The notes under the pieces: model-generated | What the model saw: the letters and a program-made list of their open reading frames with translations, nothing else | Told to the model about the DNA's origin: nothing | Database searches by the model: none | In this document: positions 16,701-24,426 of the stretch, piece by piece | Layout: every line of letters starts with the position of its first letter | Numbering within the stretch: the first letter of the stretch is position 1 | NCBI GenBank assembly: GCA_026395475.1 | Contig: JAPLYQ010000142.1 | Coordinates: 1-33,944 of the forward strand | Source of the DNA: Candidatus Roizmanbacteria bacterium | GTDB lineage: Bacteria; Patescibacteriota; Microgenomatia; UBA1406; GWC2-37-13 | Direction: 5' to 3' | Length of the DNA: 33,944 nucleotides | Position numbers and translations under genes: made by a program

Positions 16701-18321
16701 AGTTACAGATAGTCTTGCTTCTAAAGCTAAAATAGCTACTTCTCAAGAAGCCCGAGTTGACTTTAAAGAGAATGAGCGTGATATAAGAAGTTTAGGTAAA
16801 ACTACAAAAGAACAATTAAGTTCTCTTGATACCTTGTACAAAGATAACAAATTAAGTATTTACACTTATTATGCCGATACTTTAAACATTCAACTGCAAG
16901 CACTTGACAAGAAGAAAGCTTTGTATGAGCAAGAACGTCAAGTTGCATTTAAAGCAAATAATGATGTTAAAGCTGCGGACTTGCTAGGAAGAATATCTGA
17001 TATTGAAGCTGAAAAAGAAACAGCTAAAGAAAATATTATCCAGAAGAAAACAGCAGACCTTGACGCTTACAACCAACAATTACAGCAAGTATTAGCTGAG
17101 GAGCAAAAACTTAAAGGTAACTTGGTAGAAAGTGCATTAACTACTTACAAAGAAGCTCATAAAGATTTCTTGGAAAAAGCACAGTTAACTGCAAACTACC
17201 AAGGTAATGACCCTGAAATGTTAAAAGCTAAAGCTCAAGCATTAGCTGGAATAGGTGCAGTTAAAACTGGGGAAACTCATGCAGGATATAATGCAAGTTT
17301 ATCTGAAATTGAGAAAAGTTCTAACTTGATAATGAAACAACACACTGAACGTAGACAAACTATTGATTCAATGCGTGAAAGTGGAGCTTATTCTCCTATG
17401 TTTGCTCAAATGCAGTTAATGAAAGAGAACAAACAAGTAATAGAAGATTATACCAGAGAACTCGAGAAAGCACAAGAAGAACAAGATAAACTTATAGCAA
17501 AAGGTGAAAAGCCAGCTGAGCAAGATCAACTTAGGATGCAGACACTTAAGAGCCAACTTACCATGCTTAAAAAGGAATCTCAAAGCATGTCTGATACCAT
17601 CGTAAATAATATGGGGAAAGCCTTTGATTCTTCGTTTGCCAACTTGATTACTGGGGCCAGTGGTGGTAGAATGGCGTTTAGACAATTTGCAATCTCAGTT
17701 GAACAAGACCTTGCTAATATTGCAGCAGCAGAAATACGAAGTGCAATATTTAACTCTTTAGGGTTAACTTCTGCAACTGGAGTTGGTGGCGGAGGATTAC
17801 TTAAAATGTTAGGAGGTGCTTTTACCTCTGTACTTGGTGGTGTTATGGGAAGTGGTTTAGGTATGTCTGGAAGTGCATCTCAAAATGCAGCTTTATCTAA
17901 AAGTATACTAGCAACTAAAACGACAGGCACTATGTTTGCTAACGGAGGTATGTTGAAAAGTTCTGACTTATCCCAATACTCAGGTTCACTTGTCAGTTCC
18001 CCAACACTTTTTAAATTTGCCAATGGAAGTAATACTGGTTTAATGGGGGAAGCTGGAGCAGAGTTTATTCTACCTGCTGCTAAGATGGCAAATGGTAAAA
18101 TGGGTGTTCGTGCCGTAGGCGGAAATACTGGAAGTAATGTTGCAATTAAAAATATTAACATTACAGTACAGCAAGCAGCTAATGCAACTCCAGCTCAGCA
18201 AGGCGAAGTTATAGCAACACACATGCGTAAGCATTTAGTTACCTTAATACAGCAGCAAACAGCTAATAATTTACGAAGTGGTAATTTACTTAATCCAACT
18301 CAAATGCAAGTAGGTTTATAA
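13759..18321 (+). CDS. Tape measure protein (tail length), gpH role
   Basis: 1520 residues (lambda gpH 853). The N-terminal about 400 residues are helical and Gln/Arg/Ala-rich. A tape-measure domain lies at about 415-545 (ELDAARASLEATMGSVAGAE ... NISTLRQNFAGFQASTSLAG ... GRVQSEELVKQLGNLLPGAF). Hydrophobic segments at about 645-720 could enter the inner membrane on infection. A long Lys/Glu-rich coiled region follows to about 1250. The C-terminus has the lambda gpH-like pattern FANGGML ... SPTLFKFANGS, GLMGEAGAEFILP. If tail length scales with length as in lambda, the tail should be roughly 1.8 times as long. It has a GGAGG ribosome-binding site and overlaps the T frame. Confidence 0.95.
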   Translation: MANKNLVIKIDVDGNGVTSAFKVMQEEAGKVKKAVETIGSTQAIELLKKSINSIAPALQQQNKYLQEFQAKLDKLNASTMPEILKPSSAARSASAYDKKLSPLLGQIQEAIAQLNLLDRKLANTIGLKLGKDFTGGANLKQTLITQNAGSASGEQADAWIAAAKKQQEDRLKEISLLNRTLGNAETKGLEEWNKQSVLRDENFAKNLQKFEAEQIAKRAKQQQELAAFHQQANANIVATGIDPAGLQHRQRQSDIEEAFRRADERNAQVERRLQAQSEARQNRIISARTALQGTGQDTQQIQLEVARDNAIRIDGERSYRARRAEYALQSFNAERRLEEQLASIRTQAASGTLRAPQATTQRNAAMASYREALGNLPDLNEPIRQHQSLFLRVGALTAAYRILNTAISTVTSGITSIPKVGIELDAARASLEATMGSVAGAESALKALNAEANRTGINISTLRQNFAGFQASTSLAGASLESTWGMFTNLNTVITGLHLTADKANGVFLAMAQIFNKGRVQSEELVKQLGNLLPGAFASFAASMDILPSELSRRMKAGMVMANDVGKNGKTVMENFIQFYTTKFAPAFAVASQGVNANFERMDTSFTHLGEAIYARMQPSLLSVIKTITSVTDSITGLVNGTNQMSDAMSATLAAASVVATTGLVGLALQIGSTTVVAKGLQVVLSSFSPLAAGITLVATAFGLIATKAMEASKNVSAVGAAYEAQKAAEDKIRAEAEARKTPTTLDVALENDPAYATYNKQLNDLKKQRNNSTEKVKSYSQSNPLLESAKLLPEFLLNRAENVSNKFGEPAANFITGIGNLTIPSMKQKHLKELADNDKDLEVKITADRDKAAKRVAEEFAETEKERKKTLDTQQQAALDEANLILKKTEVLEAPPKSAEEARLKAIAKYAKDWKDELKAAKEKVALHKEFEARKAKATAEGIPFGEKWNELPETHQANLQTIANIEQGRQPFIDSKVKEVTDSLASKAKIATSQEARVDFKENERDIRSLGKTTKEQLSSLDTLYKDNKLSIYTYYADTLNIQLQALDKKKALYEQERQVAFKANNDVKAADLLGRISDIEAEKETAKENIIQKKTADLDAYNQQLQQVLAEEQKLKGNLVESALTTYKEAHKDFLEKAQLTANYQGNDPEMLKAKAQALAGIGAVKTGETHAGYNASLSEIEKSSNLIMKQHTERRQTIDSMRESGAYSPMFAQMQLMKENKQVIEDYTRELEKAQEEQDKLIAKGEKPAEQDQLRMQTLKSQLTMLKKESQSMSDTIVNNMGKAFDSSFANLITGASGGRMAFRQFAISVEQDLANIAAAEIRSAIFNSLGLTSATGVGGGGLLKMLGGAFTSVLGGVMGSGLGMSGSASQNAALSKSILATKTTGTMFANGGMLKSSDLSQYSGSLVSSPTLFKFANGSNTGLMGEAGAEFILPAAKMANGKMGVRAVGGNTGSNVAIKNINITVQQAANATPAQQGEVIATHMRKHLVTLIQQQTANNLRSGNLLNPTQMQVGL

Positions 18322-18758
18322 TGACGGTAACAGTATACTCTCTTGATGCTACAGTTACAAGTATAATTCCAACTGGAGTTACTGTAGTACCTAAGAATCT
18401 TTCTCAATGGATAAGTATAGACCAAGGTTCTGCCAGTAACCCAACTGAACGTACTATAATATCTCAATATGGGGATGGTTACAAGCAAATAGCGGAAGAT
18501 GGGGTTAATGCTAGAATATCTAAGTGGGATTTAGTGTTTGTACCTTTACAAGATGGGGTACCTGTAGGTACACAATATAAAACAGATATGTTTAATTTTA
18601 TTGCTGCTGTAGGAACTAATATCTGGTTCTATTGGACTCCTTTAGGAGAAACAACTCCTAAGAAATGGCTACGAGTTAAAGATACATTCAAACCTACCCC
18701 TTTAAATGCAAGTACGTGGCAAGTAGCCTTCAGTGTTGAACAATACTTTGGAAATTAA
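18321..18758 (+). CDS. Minor tail protein M-like (tail tip)
   Basis: 145 residues (lambda gpM 109). Conserved pattern of the gpM family: TIISQYGDGYKQIAEDGVN, then WDLVFVPL, a YKTDMFNFIAAVGTNIWFYW segment and the C-terminal WLRVKDTFKPTPLNASTWQV with a final VEQYF. gpM forms part of the ring between tube and tip. The start overlaps the tape measure stop as TAATG. The N-terminal about 35 residues are extra. In lambda L follows directly; here a fiber gene intervenes. Confidence 0.85.
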   Translation: MTVTVYSLDATVTSIIPTGVTVVPKNLSQWISIDQGSASNPTERTIISQYGDGYKQIAEDGVNARISKWDLVFVPLQDGVPVGTQYKTDMFNFIAAVGTNIWFYWTPLGETTPKKWLRVKDTFKPTPLNASTWQVAFSVEQYFGN

Positions 18759-18761
18759 CTT

Positions 18762-21700
18762 ATGAGTACCATTCCTTATACACCTAAATTACGCGGTGGA
18801 GTAGATAAAACTGGATTAACTTCAGATGAAATTGATGCTAATTTTGCTGGTTCTGCTAGTGTAGCTAATCAAGCTGCTGCTCTAGCTGACCAAGCAAGTA
18901 TAGATTCTACTACGGCCCTTTCTACAGCTAATTCAGCATTAACCTCTGCTTCTTCAGCAAGTACAAATGCAAGCAGTGCTGTAACCGCTGCTTCAACTGC
19001 TCTAAGCAATTCAACGACAGCTATAAATACTGCCAATACTGCTAAGAATACTGCTGATACAGCAAACACAAATGCTGCAAATGCAGTTACAACTGCTAAC
19101 TCAGCTAACACCTCTGCAAATACAGCAGTTACAACTGCTAACAACGCAAGTACAAAGGCAGATACAGCTACAAGTGTTGCAAATACCTCTAATACTAATG
19201 CAAATAATGCTGTAAATACTGCTAATACAGCTAGTACAAATGCTACAACTGCGTTAGCGCAGTCTAACAATGCCATAGATATAGTTAATTCCAGTACCTT
19301 AGTTAATGCTATTGTGAAAGATTCTAACAATAATGTAGCCATGAGTAATGTAAATTTAGGTGTAACCACAATTACTTCAGTCGCAGGCACAACAATATTA
19401 ACAGCATCATCGACACATTATCAACGCATTACAGGAAATTTAGCCCAAACAATTAAGTTGCCAGGCCAAACAACAATTCCAGTTGGCACTGCTTTTATTA
19501 TTGATAATGACTCTACTGGTAGTGTAAGCATTGTTGATAGTGCAAGTAATGTGCTGGGCGTAGCATCCGCAGGTAGTCTTGTGTTTGTTTATTCAACATC
19601 AAACGCAGCAGAAAATGGCAACTGGTCAATTTATAATTATTTGCCAAACCAAACATTTGTTAAAGATGGTATTTTGCGAGTTATTAATGGCGAGGCAGCG
19701 TGGGATTCTACGGCTTTACCCTCAAAATTAAACGGACTAGCAGGTAAAAATTTATTTAACATCAATGACACTAACTGTGTTGTTGGTAGTTATGTTAATT
19801 GGACAGCCGGAGTATTGACAATAAATGGATCTTACAATACTACGGGGTTTATCCCTGTAATGGCAGGCACAACCTATACTTTATCTTTTAAAAATCAAAT
19901 TGCATGGTACACATCATCAGGTACTTATATATCTGGTGATAGTAGTGCAACAGCACAACAAACAGCTCCAGCAGGTGCAGCTTATTTAAGATGTTCAGTT
20001 AATGTTGCTTATTGGACGTATTTTCAAGTCGAAATGGGATCGTCTGCAACATTATTTGAAACTTATGGCTCTTATTTAGATAAAGCATGGATTAAAGAGG
20101 CTTATCTTCCTCTAAGTAAAACAGCATTTGGGGATAGCGGTAAAAACAAATTTAATTTAGCGACAGTTACAGCAGGTTATATTGATAGCACAGGCGTGTA
20201 TTTTCCAAGCAGTACTTACAGTTTTTCTGTACCTATTCCTATTTTGGCGAGTACGGCTTATATAGCAAATCAAAACATGCGCTATATAGCATTTTATGAT
20301 GTTAACAAAGTGTATATTTCGGGAACAATAAATGTAACAAGTATTACAACACCCTCTAACGCAGCTTATACGGTAGTGTCTGTTGCAACTGCGGGACTAT
20401 CTATATTTCAACTTGAAATAGGAGCAATTCCAACCACGTATGCTTCATTTTATTATGGTATAGCTGCATCGGCTTTATTAAATTACACGCCGCCATCCGT
20501 GGGCACGGTTAGTACATCCTCGCTTATTGATAAAGCTGTAACTCCTACTAAAGCAAGCTTCTTTGGGGCAAGTAAAAATTTATTTGACTATACAAAAGTT
20601 ACCAGCGGGTTCTATGTTAGCAATACTGGCAGCGTAAATGCTAATGCAACTTATGGATATTCAGATTTTATCCCTGTGGTTGCGGGGAGCTCTTATATAA
20701 TATCAAGCAATCAAATTAGATTTAGTTGTTACTATGCGGCTGATAAAACAACAGTAATTTCGGGAGGTATTTCATCTAATACATTGGCTCCATTTAAAGT
20801 TCCAGCAGGAGCGGCCTACGTTATTATATCGGTTAACGCTTCTGTGTTGTCGATAACTCAGTTAGAGCTAGGCACAGTTGCTACTAGCTATGCAAGTTAT
20901 CAGCCAAGCTTTGATCCTCAGTACTTGTACTCTGGCCGGGGACAGACAGTTGATGATATTATCATCCCATCAAATATATATTGTTTAGTTGGAGCCTCTA
21001 CTGTAGGCACTATTGAGCAGAGTAACATTTACTTTGCATCAGTATGCCGCGGTTATATTGACGATAAATTATTATTAACAACATCGACTTACGGTAAAAA
21101 CTATAAAGAGTGCTGGCGAATTGAGGCGGGTAATACTTCTGATGCTAGATATAACATAACTAGCGGATCTTTTGCGCTAAATATACAAGCACAAAACAGA
21201 CAGTTAAATCCGTTAGTTAATGCTACAACAACGATTAATCTAGTTAGTAAAGCATCAACAACAGCAGTTAGATTGTTAGCGTTTGGTGACTCTATGACAC
21301 GTGACGGAGCTTATGTTAATCAAGTATTAACTAAGTTGCCTAATATTATTACTCAAGGGATAAGACATTATTCGCCAGATTACTCTGTTAACTTGAACCG
21401 CGAAGGTCGAGGCGGTTGGACACTCAGTAATTATATAAACAACTATATGAGGGCGGACGGATCAGACTCCCCTTTTATGTTCCCATCCGCGTTAGCTAGT
21501 AATGTGTACCTAGGCAATACACAATTCTGGAAGCATGTTGTTAATGCGGACGGGCCATCATCTAATGACGATTTTGCTGGGTTTGAAAAGATAGCAATGG
21601 GCTGGACAGGCTCTAGTTATATCTATGATACAAACGGTTATCCTATATCTCCAGCAACTGGAAGTATTGTTTATGACCCAACATTAACTACAGGAACTAA

Positions 21701-22286
21701 TTTTCAAAGGTGGACGGGTTCGGCATGGGTAACAGACTCTACTCAATCTTATGGCTGGTCTTTTAACTTTGCAAAGTATTTAGTCCGTTATTCTATGGCC
21801 TTCCCTGATGGTAATCCTACTCATTTTAGTATTTTGATGGGGGCTAATGATGTAGGTAGTGGCTTTGCAAGCAATGGGGATTTTGCAACTTTTGTATCTA
21901 ATCTTGAAACTATAATAACTAGCGTGGCAAGCGCTGTTGTGGGCATTAAATTTATCATTAACTTATGCCCAGTTGGAGCTGCACAAGATGGTTGGGCAGG
22001 CACAACAACACAAAATTCAGAGCAGTACAGACAAAATATTCAAAAACTAGCTAGATATCTGATTACAACGTATGACAACAGCACATCTCTAGCGCGTAAT
22101 ATTTATATAAGTGATATGCAGGCTTTCTTAGACCCCGTTAATGGGTTTGATTATGTTTCAGTCCCTGCTAATATTTATATGGGTACAAACATAAGCAGAG
22201 TTAATAACACAGTCCATCCCAATGTTACTTGCGGGTATTTACAAATGGGTGATGCGCTGGCTGCTGTTGTACAGGCCACCAGATAA
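18762..22286 (+). CDS. Tail fiber with SGNH/GDSL hydrolase domain (receptor-binding)
   Basis: 1174 residues. N-terminus MSTIPYTPKLRGGVDKTGLT resembles virion-anchoring fiber starts. Residues about 40-190 form an alanine-rich heptad repeat (xAxxAxx) expected to make a trimeric coiled coil. Three related modules follow at about 328-436, 460-564 and 604-713, each opening with KNLF or KNKF and closing with a QxExG...T.YAS-type end. The C-terminal domain (about 835-1174) has SGNH blocks: GDSMTRDG (Ser844), GRGGW (Gly884), GANDVG (Asn1029) and NTVHPN (His1152). The usual catalytic Asp three residues before His is Asn1149. Such domains deacetylate surface polysaccharides. Codon and base use from about 19380 onward looks different from neighbours (more GC, other codons), suggesting transfer. 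Location between M and L is unusual. Confidence 0.88.
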   Translation: MSTIPYTPKLRGGVDKTGLTSDEIDANFAGSASVANQAAALADQASIDSTTALSTANSALTSASSASTNASSAVTAASTALSNSTTAINTANTAKNTADTANTNAANAVTTANSANTSANTAVTTANNASTKADTATSVANTSNTNANNAVNTANTASTNATTALAQSNNAIDIVNSSTLVNAIVKDSNNNVAMSNVNLGVTTITSVAGTTILTASSTHYQRITGNLAQTIKLPGQTTIPVGTAFIIDNDSTGSVSIVDSASNVLGVASAGSLVFVYSTSNAAENGNWSIYNYLPNQTFVKDGILRVINGEAAWDSTALPSKLNGLAGKNLFNINDTNCVVGSYVNWTAGVLTINGSYNTTGFIPVMAGTTYTLSFKNQIAWYTSSGTYISGDSSATAQQTAPAGAAYLRCSVNVAYWTYFQVEMGSSATLFETYGSYLDKAWIKEAYLPLSKTAFGDSGKNKFNLATVTAGYIDSTGVYFPSSTYSFSVPIPILASTAYIANQNMRYIAFYDVNKVYISGTINVTSITTPSNAAYTVVSVATAGLSIFQLEIGAIPTTYASFYYGIAASALLNYTPPSVGTVSTSSLIDKAVTPTKASFFGASKNLFDYTKVTSGFYVSNTGSVNANATYGYSDFIPVVAGSSYIISSNQIRFSCYYAADKTTVISGGISSNTLAPFKVPAGAAYVIISVNASVLSITQLELGTVATSYASYQPSFDPQYLYSGRGQTVDDIIIPSNIYCLVGASTVGTIEQSNIYFASVCRGYIDDKLLLTTSTYGKNYKECWRIEAGNTSDARYNITSGSFALNIQAQNRQLNPLVNATTTINLVSKASTTAVRLLAFGDSMTRDGAYVNQVLTKLPNIITQGIRHYSPDYSVNLNREGRGGWTLSNYINNYMRADGSDSPFMFPSALASNVYLGNTQFWKHVVNADGPSSNDDFAGFEKIAMGWTGSSYIYDTNGYPISPATGSIVYDPTLTTGTNFQRWTGSAWVTDSTQSYGWSFNFAKYLVRYSMAFPDGNPTHFSILMGANDVGSGFASNGDFATFVSNLETIITSVASAVVGIKFIINLCPVGAAQDGWAGTTTQNSEQYRQNIQKLARYLITTYDNSTSLARNIYISDMQAFLDPVNGFDYVSVPANIYMGTNISRVNNTVHPNVTCGYLQMGDALAAVVQATR
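19083..19142 (+). repeat. Direct 18-base repeat, 42-base period, within fiber coiled coil
   Basis: GCAGTTACAACTGCTAAC occurs identically at 19083-19100 and 19125-19142. The 42-base offset equals two protein heptads, so the DNA repeat preserves the coiled-coil register. It suggests the shaft grew by in-frame duplication and could change length by recombination. Confidence 0.8.
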
Positions 22287-22384
22287 TGTTTGGATTTACT
22301 TCTCTTTCTCAAGCACCTTTTTCAAGTACATGGAAAGGTGCTTATAGCTATACTAAAGTATTTTTAATTACCTTACAGATATAA
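22286..22384 (+). CDS. Possible 32-residue ORF coupled to the fiber gene
   Basis: ATG at 22286 overlaps the fiber stop as TAATG and the frame ends at TAA 22382-22384. The peptide begins MFGFTSLSQAPFSSTWKGAY. Start-stop overlap is the arrangement used by most genes in this operon, and the F-G-F-x-S-x-x-Q-A-P-F-S pattern looks non-random. However, it spans a 10-bp inverted repeat, has no separate ribosome-binding site, and is very short. It could be a small virion or fiber-associated peptide, or chance. Confidence 0.3.
   Translation: MFGFTSLSQAPFSSTWKGAYSYTKVFLITLQI
22311..22343 (+). terminator. 10-bp inverted repeat downstream of fiber gene
   Basis: AAGCACCTTT (22311-22320) and AAAGGTGCTT (22334-22343) are perfect complements around a 13-base loop. 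A smaller stem (ATACT/AGTAT, 22350-22361) leading into TTTTT follows. Together they may form an attenuator after the fiber gene, or mark the edge of an inserted fiber cassette. No T-run directly follows the main stem, so the terminator call is weak. Confidence 0.4.
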
Positions 22385-22413
22385 TTCTTAGAACAATATC
22401 GGGAGTATAAGAT

Positions 22414-23007
22414 ATGGCCCCTAATTTACATACACAAGGAAATAGGTTAAACCCAGACTCTTATGTGGAGTTACTTATTTTAGATGCAAGTATGCTTAAC
22501 AGTAAAATGCCTTCTGGTACAGACTATAATACATTTAACCAAAACTCAGACAATAAATACTATCTAACAAATTCACCTCCCGAGAATGGAAGCAGCGGTA
22601 TTATGTTTAATGGTAAACTATACTTGTCCTTTCCTTACGAATTAGGCAATATCGACACCCACGGAGATGGAACTGCAAATAGTAAACCTACTCTAAGTGT
22701 AAGTAATACTAATCAATTCTTTTTAGCCGCTGTAATAAGCTTAGGAGACCTTGTAGGAGTTCAAGTTACAAGAATACGTACCTTTTACACTTATTGTGAT
22801 AATGGAGATACTCCTGACACTACACAAATATATCCCCTTGAAACTTGGGTAATAACACGCAAAGAAGCTCAAACTAAAAGTGCAATTCAATGGACTTTAA
22901 GTTCTTTCTTAGACCGTCCAGGACTTAAGCTTCCACGCTTACAAATATTTACAGATTCAGTTGCAGGTCATGTAGGATTCCCAGGCGTAAGTAGGATTTT
23001 GATGTGA
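22414..23007 (+). CDS. Minor tail protein L-like, lacking the Cys-rich Fe-S domain
   Basis: 197 residues (lambda gpL 232). The N-terminal domain fits gpL: LNPDSYVELLILDAS near residue 12-26, then PLETWVITRKEAQTKSAIQW (141-160) and FLDRPGLKLPRLQI (165-178), the conserved hinge. In lambda-type gpL this is followed by a Cys-rich domain that binds a [4Fe-4S] cluster and ends near a GGFPG-like motif. Here only 19 residues follow, ending VGFPGVSRILM, and the whole protein has one Cys (128). The domain thus appears deleted in frame. The gene follows a 127-base gap after the fiber and has a GGGAG ribosome-binding site. The stop overlaps the K start. Confidence 0.8.
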   Translation: MAPNLHTQGNRLNPDSYVELLILDASMLNSKMPSGTDYNTFNQNSDNKYYLTNSPPENGSSGIMFNGKLYLSFPYELGNIDTHGDGTANSKPTLSVSNTNQFFLAAVISLGDLVGVQVTRIRTFYTYCDNGDTPDTTQIYPLETWVITRKEAQTKSAIQWTLSSFLDRPGLKLPRLQIFTDSVAGHVGFPGVSRILM

Positions 23008-23726
23008 TAAAAAATATTGACTTTTTTCAGCAGCATGTGCTACAATGTTACCCACAAGAAGCAGTTTGTACTGTAAAAAATGGTATAGCTGTTGCCCGAG
23101 AGAATATACATCCAGACCCAGTTAACAACTTTGCACTAAGTAAAGAGGTTAGCTTAGAGGTGCAAATTAACAGGGAAAGTATATTACATTCACACACATT
23201 TATACCGAGAACAACTGAAGATGCTAGAGTTCCTTCTTATGAAGATATGGTTGGCAGAAAAAGTACCAATATACCTTGGGGAATTGTCCATTGTGATGGT
23301 ACGAATGTTTCTGATATACTTTGTTTTGGTCACATTAACAATGAACCATTGCTAGGTAGATATTATTTACATAATGTCTTTGACTGTTTTACACTTGCAA
23401 GGGATTTTCTTTATAAGGAATATAACTACGATGTAGGGCTACATCCTAGACCCTCTAACTGGGTAGAATGGAATCCGTATTATATAGAACAAACTTGGGA
23501 TACCTTGCCTTTTTATTCAATTCTAGTTAATCAGTTACAATATGGGGATATCTTATTATTCAATATTGGGAGTAATATAGTTAACCATATTGGGATTTAC
23601 ACAGAAGATAATAAATTCATACACCATTTACATCAAAGATTAAGTTGTGAAGACAATCTTAGTAAATGGAATAAGCAATTTAAACGTGCTATTAGGTATA
23701 AACATGGAAACACAGTGTACAGTTAG
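23004..23726 (+). CDS. Tail tip assembly protein K-like: JAMM + NlpC/P60 domains
   Basis: 240 residues. Starts with GTG at 23004, overlapping the gpL stop, with AGGA seven to eight bases upstream. The N-terminal JAMM/Mov34 metalloprotease-like domain has Glu20, HSHT (His62, His64) and PSYED (Ser78, Asp81); Thr replaces the usual Pro after the second His. The C-terminal NlpC/P60 domain has the nucleophile Cys128 in NVFDCFTLARDF, His195 in NHIGIY and the HHLHQRLS block. In lambda, gpK is needed for tail tip assembly and its NlpC domain is thought to cleave peptidoglycan. Both active sites look intact. It overlaps gpI by 23 bases. Confidence 0.9.
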   Translation: MIKNIDFFQQHVLQCYPQEAVCTVKNGIAVARENIHPDPVNNFALSKEVSLEVQINRESILHSHTFIPRTTEDARVPSYEDMVGRKSTNIPWGIVHCDGTNVSDILCFGHINNEPLLGRYYLHNVFDCFTLARDFLYKEYNYDVGLHPRPSNWVEWNPYYIEQTWDTLPFYSILVNQLQYGDILLFNIGSNIVNHIGIYTEDNKFIHHLHQRLSCEDNLSKWNKQFKRAIRYKHGNTVYS

Positions 23727-24426
23727 ATTATATGGGGAATTAGCTGAACAGTTCGGGGATAAAGAACATACTATGCTTGCAAAAGATATGGTAGATGTTG
23801 TGCGTGGACTTATATCTAACTTTGGAGTTCAATTCAAACATGTATTTGCTAATGGAGTTTATCAAATAGTTCTAGGAGAGAAACACGAAGATTACGTAAC
23901 TGAAAAAGATAAACTTCTTTCTGAAAAGTTAATACAATTCCCAATTAAAGAACAATATGTACATATTTTTCCTGCGGTGCAAGGAGCTGGAGGTGGTGGA
24001 AACCAAATCCTCTTTGGTTTTGCCTTAGTAGCACTTGCGTTTGTAACTGCTGGAGCAAGTTTAGCTGTTGAAGGTGCTTTTGTTACAGCTACTTTAGCTG
24101 ATGCTGGTTCTATGGCAGTAGCTACATTTGAAGTTATGTCAAGTTCTACTGTACTATCTTCTTTAGCTATAGCAGGAGCCTTATCTATGGTTGGAGGAAT
24201 TATGTCCTTATTTGTTCCTGTTCCTAAGATGAATTATAGTGTGGCACAAAGACAAAGTTTTATCTTCGGGGGCCCCGTTAACAACACACACCAAGGTGGA
24301 GCAGTTCCAATTATCTATGGGGAGTGTATGACAGGAAGTACAGTTATCTCTGCAAGTATTCAAACAGCCAATGTAAATTGGAACATGTTAACTTATGAAC
24401 AGGTAATGTCTGGTGTCCAATATTAA
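23704..24426 (+). CDS. Tail tip assembly protein I-like
   Basis: 240 residues from ATG 23704, chosen because AGG (23694-23696) lies seven bases upstream and the product METQCTVRLYGELAEQFGDK matches the family's ubiquitin-like N-terminus; an in-frame ATG at 23647 would add 19 residues over the K C-terminus and has no support. A Gly-rich hinge (GAGGGGNQ) leads to two hydrophobic segments (ILFGFALVALAFVTAGASLA and SSLAIAGALSMVGGIMSLFV), then FIFGGPVNNTHQGGAVPIIY, all typical of gpI. It acts with K in forming the tip complex on gpJ. The last 14 bases overlap the gpJ start. Confidence 0.88.
   Translation: METQCTVRLYGELAEQFGDKEHTMLAKDMVDVVRGLISNFGVQFKHVFANGVYQIVLGEKHEDYVTEKDKLLSEKLIQFPIKEQYVHIFPAVQGAGGGGNQILFGFALVALAFVTAGASLAVEGAFVTATLADAGSMAVATFEVMSSSTVLSSLAIAGALSMVGGIMSLFVPVPKMNYSVAQRQSFIFGGPVNNTHQGGAVPIIYGECMTGSTVISASIQTANVNWNMLTYEQVMSGVQY

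Noticed and set aside
18869..19390. 173-codon open frame on the minus strand inside the fiber gene
   Set aside because: It mirrors the plus-strand Ala/Thr/Asn heptad repeats, giving a low-complexity Val/Ala/Leu product. No ribosome-binding site or gene context; a shadow of the repeat.
23017..23046. Promoter-like TTGACT - 18 bases - TACAAT
   Set aside because: Good match, but it lies within the first codons of the K gene in a tightly coupled operon with no gene start downstream that would use it. Probably chance in AT-rich DNA.
23647..23703. ATG at 23647 as start of gpI
   Set aside because: Adds 19 residues overlapping the K C-terminal region; ATG 23704 has AGG at seven bases and begins the usual family N-terminus.
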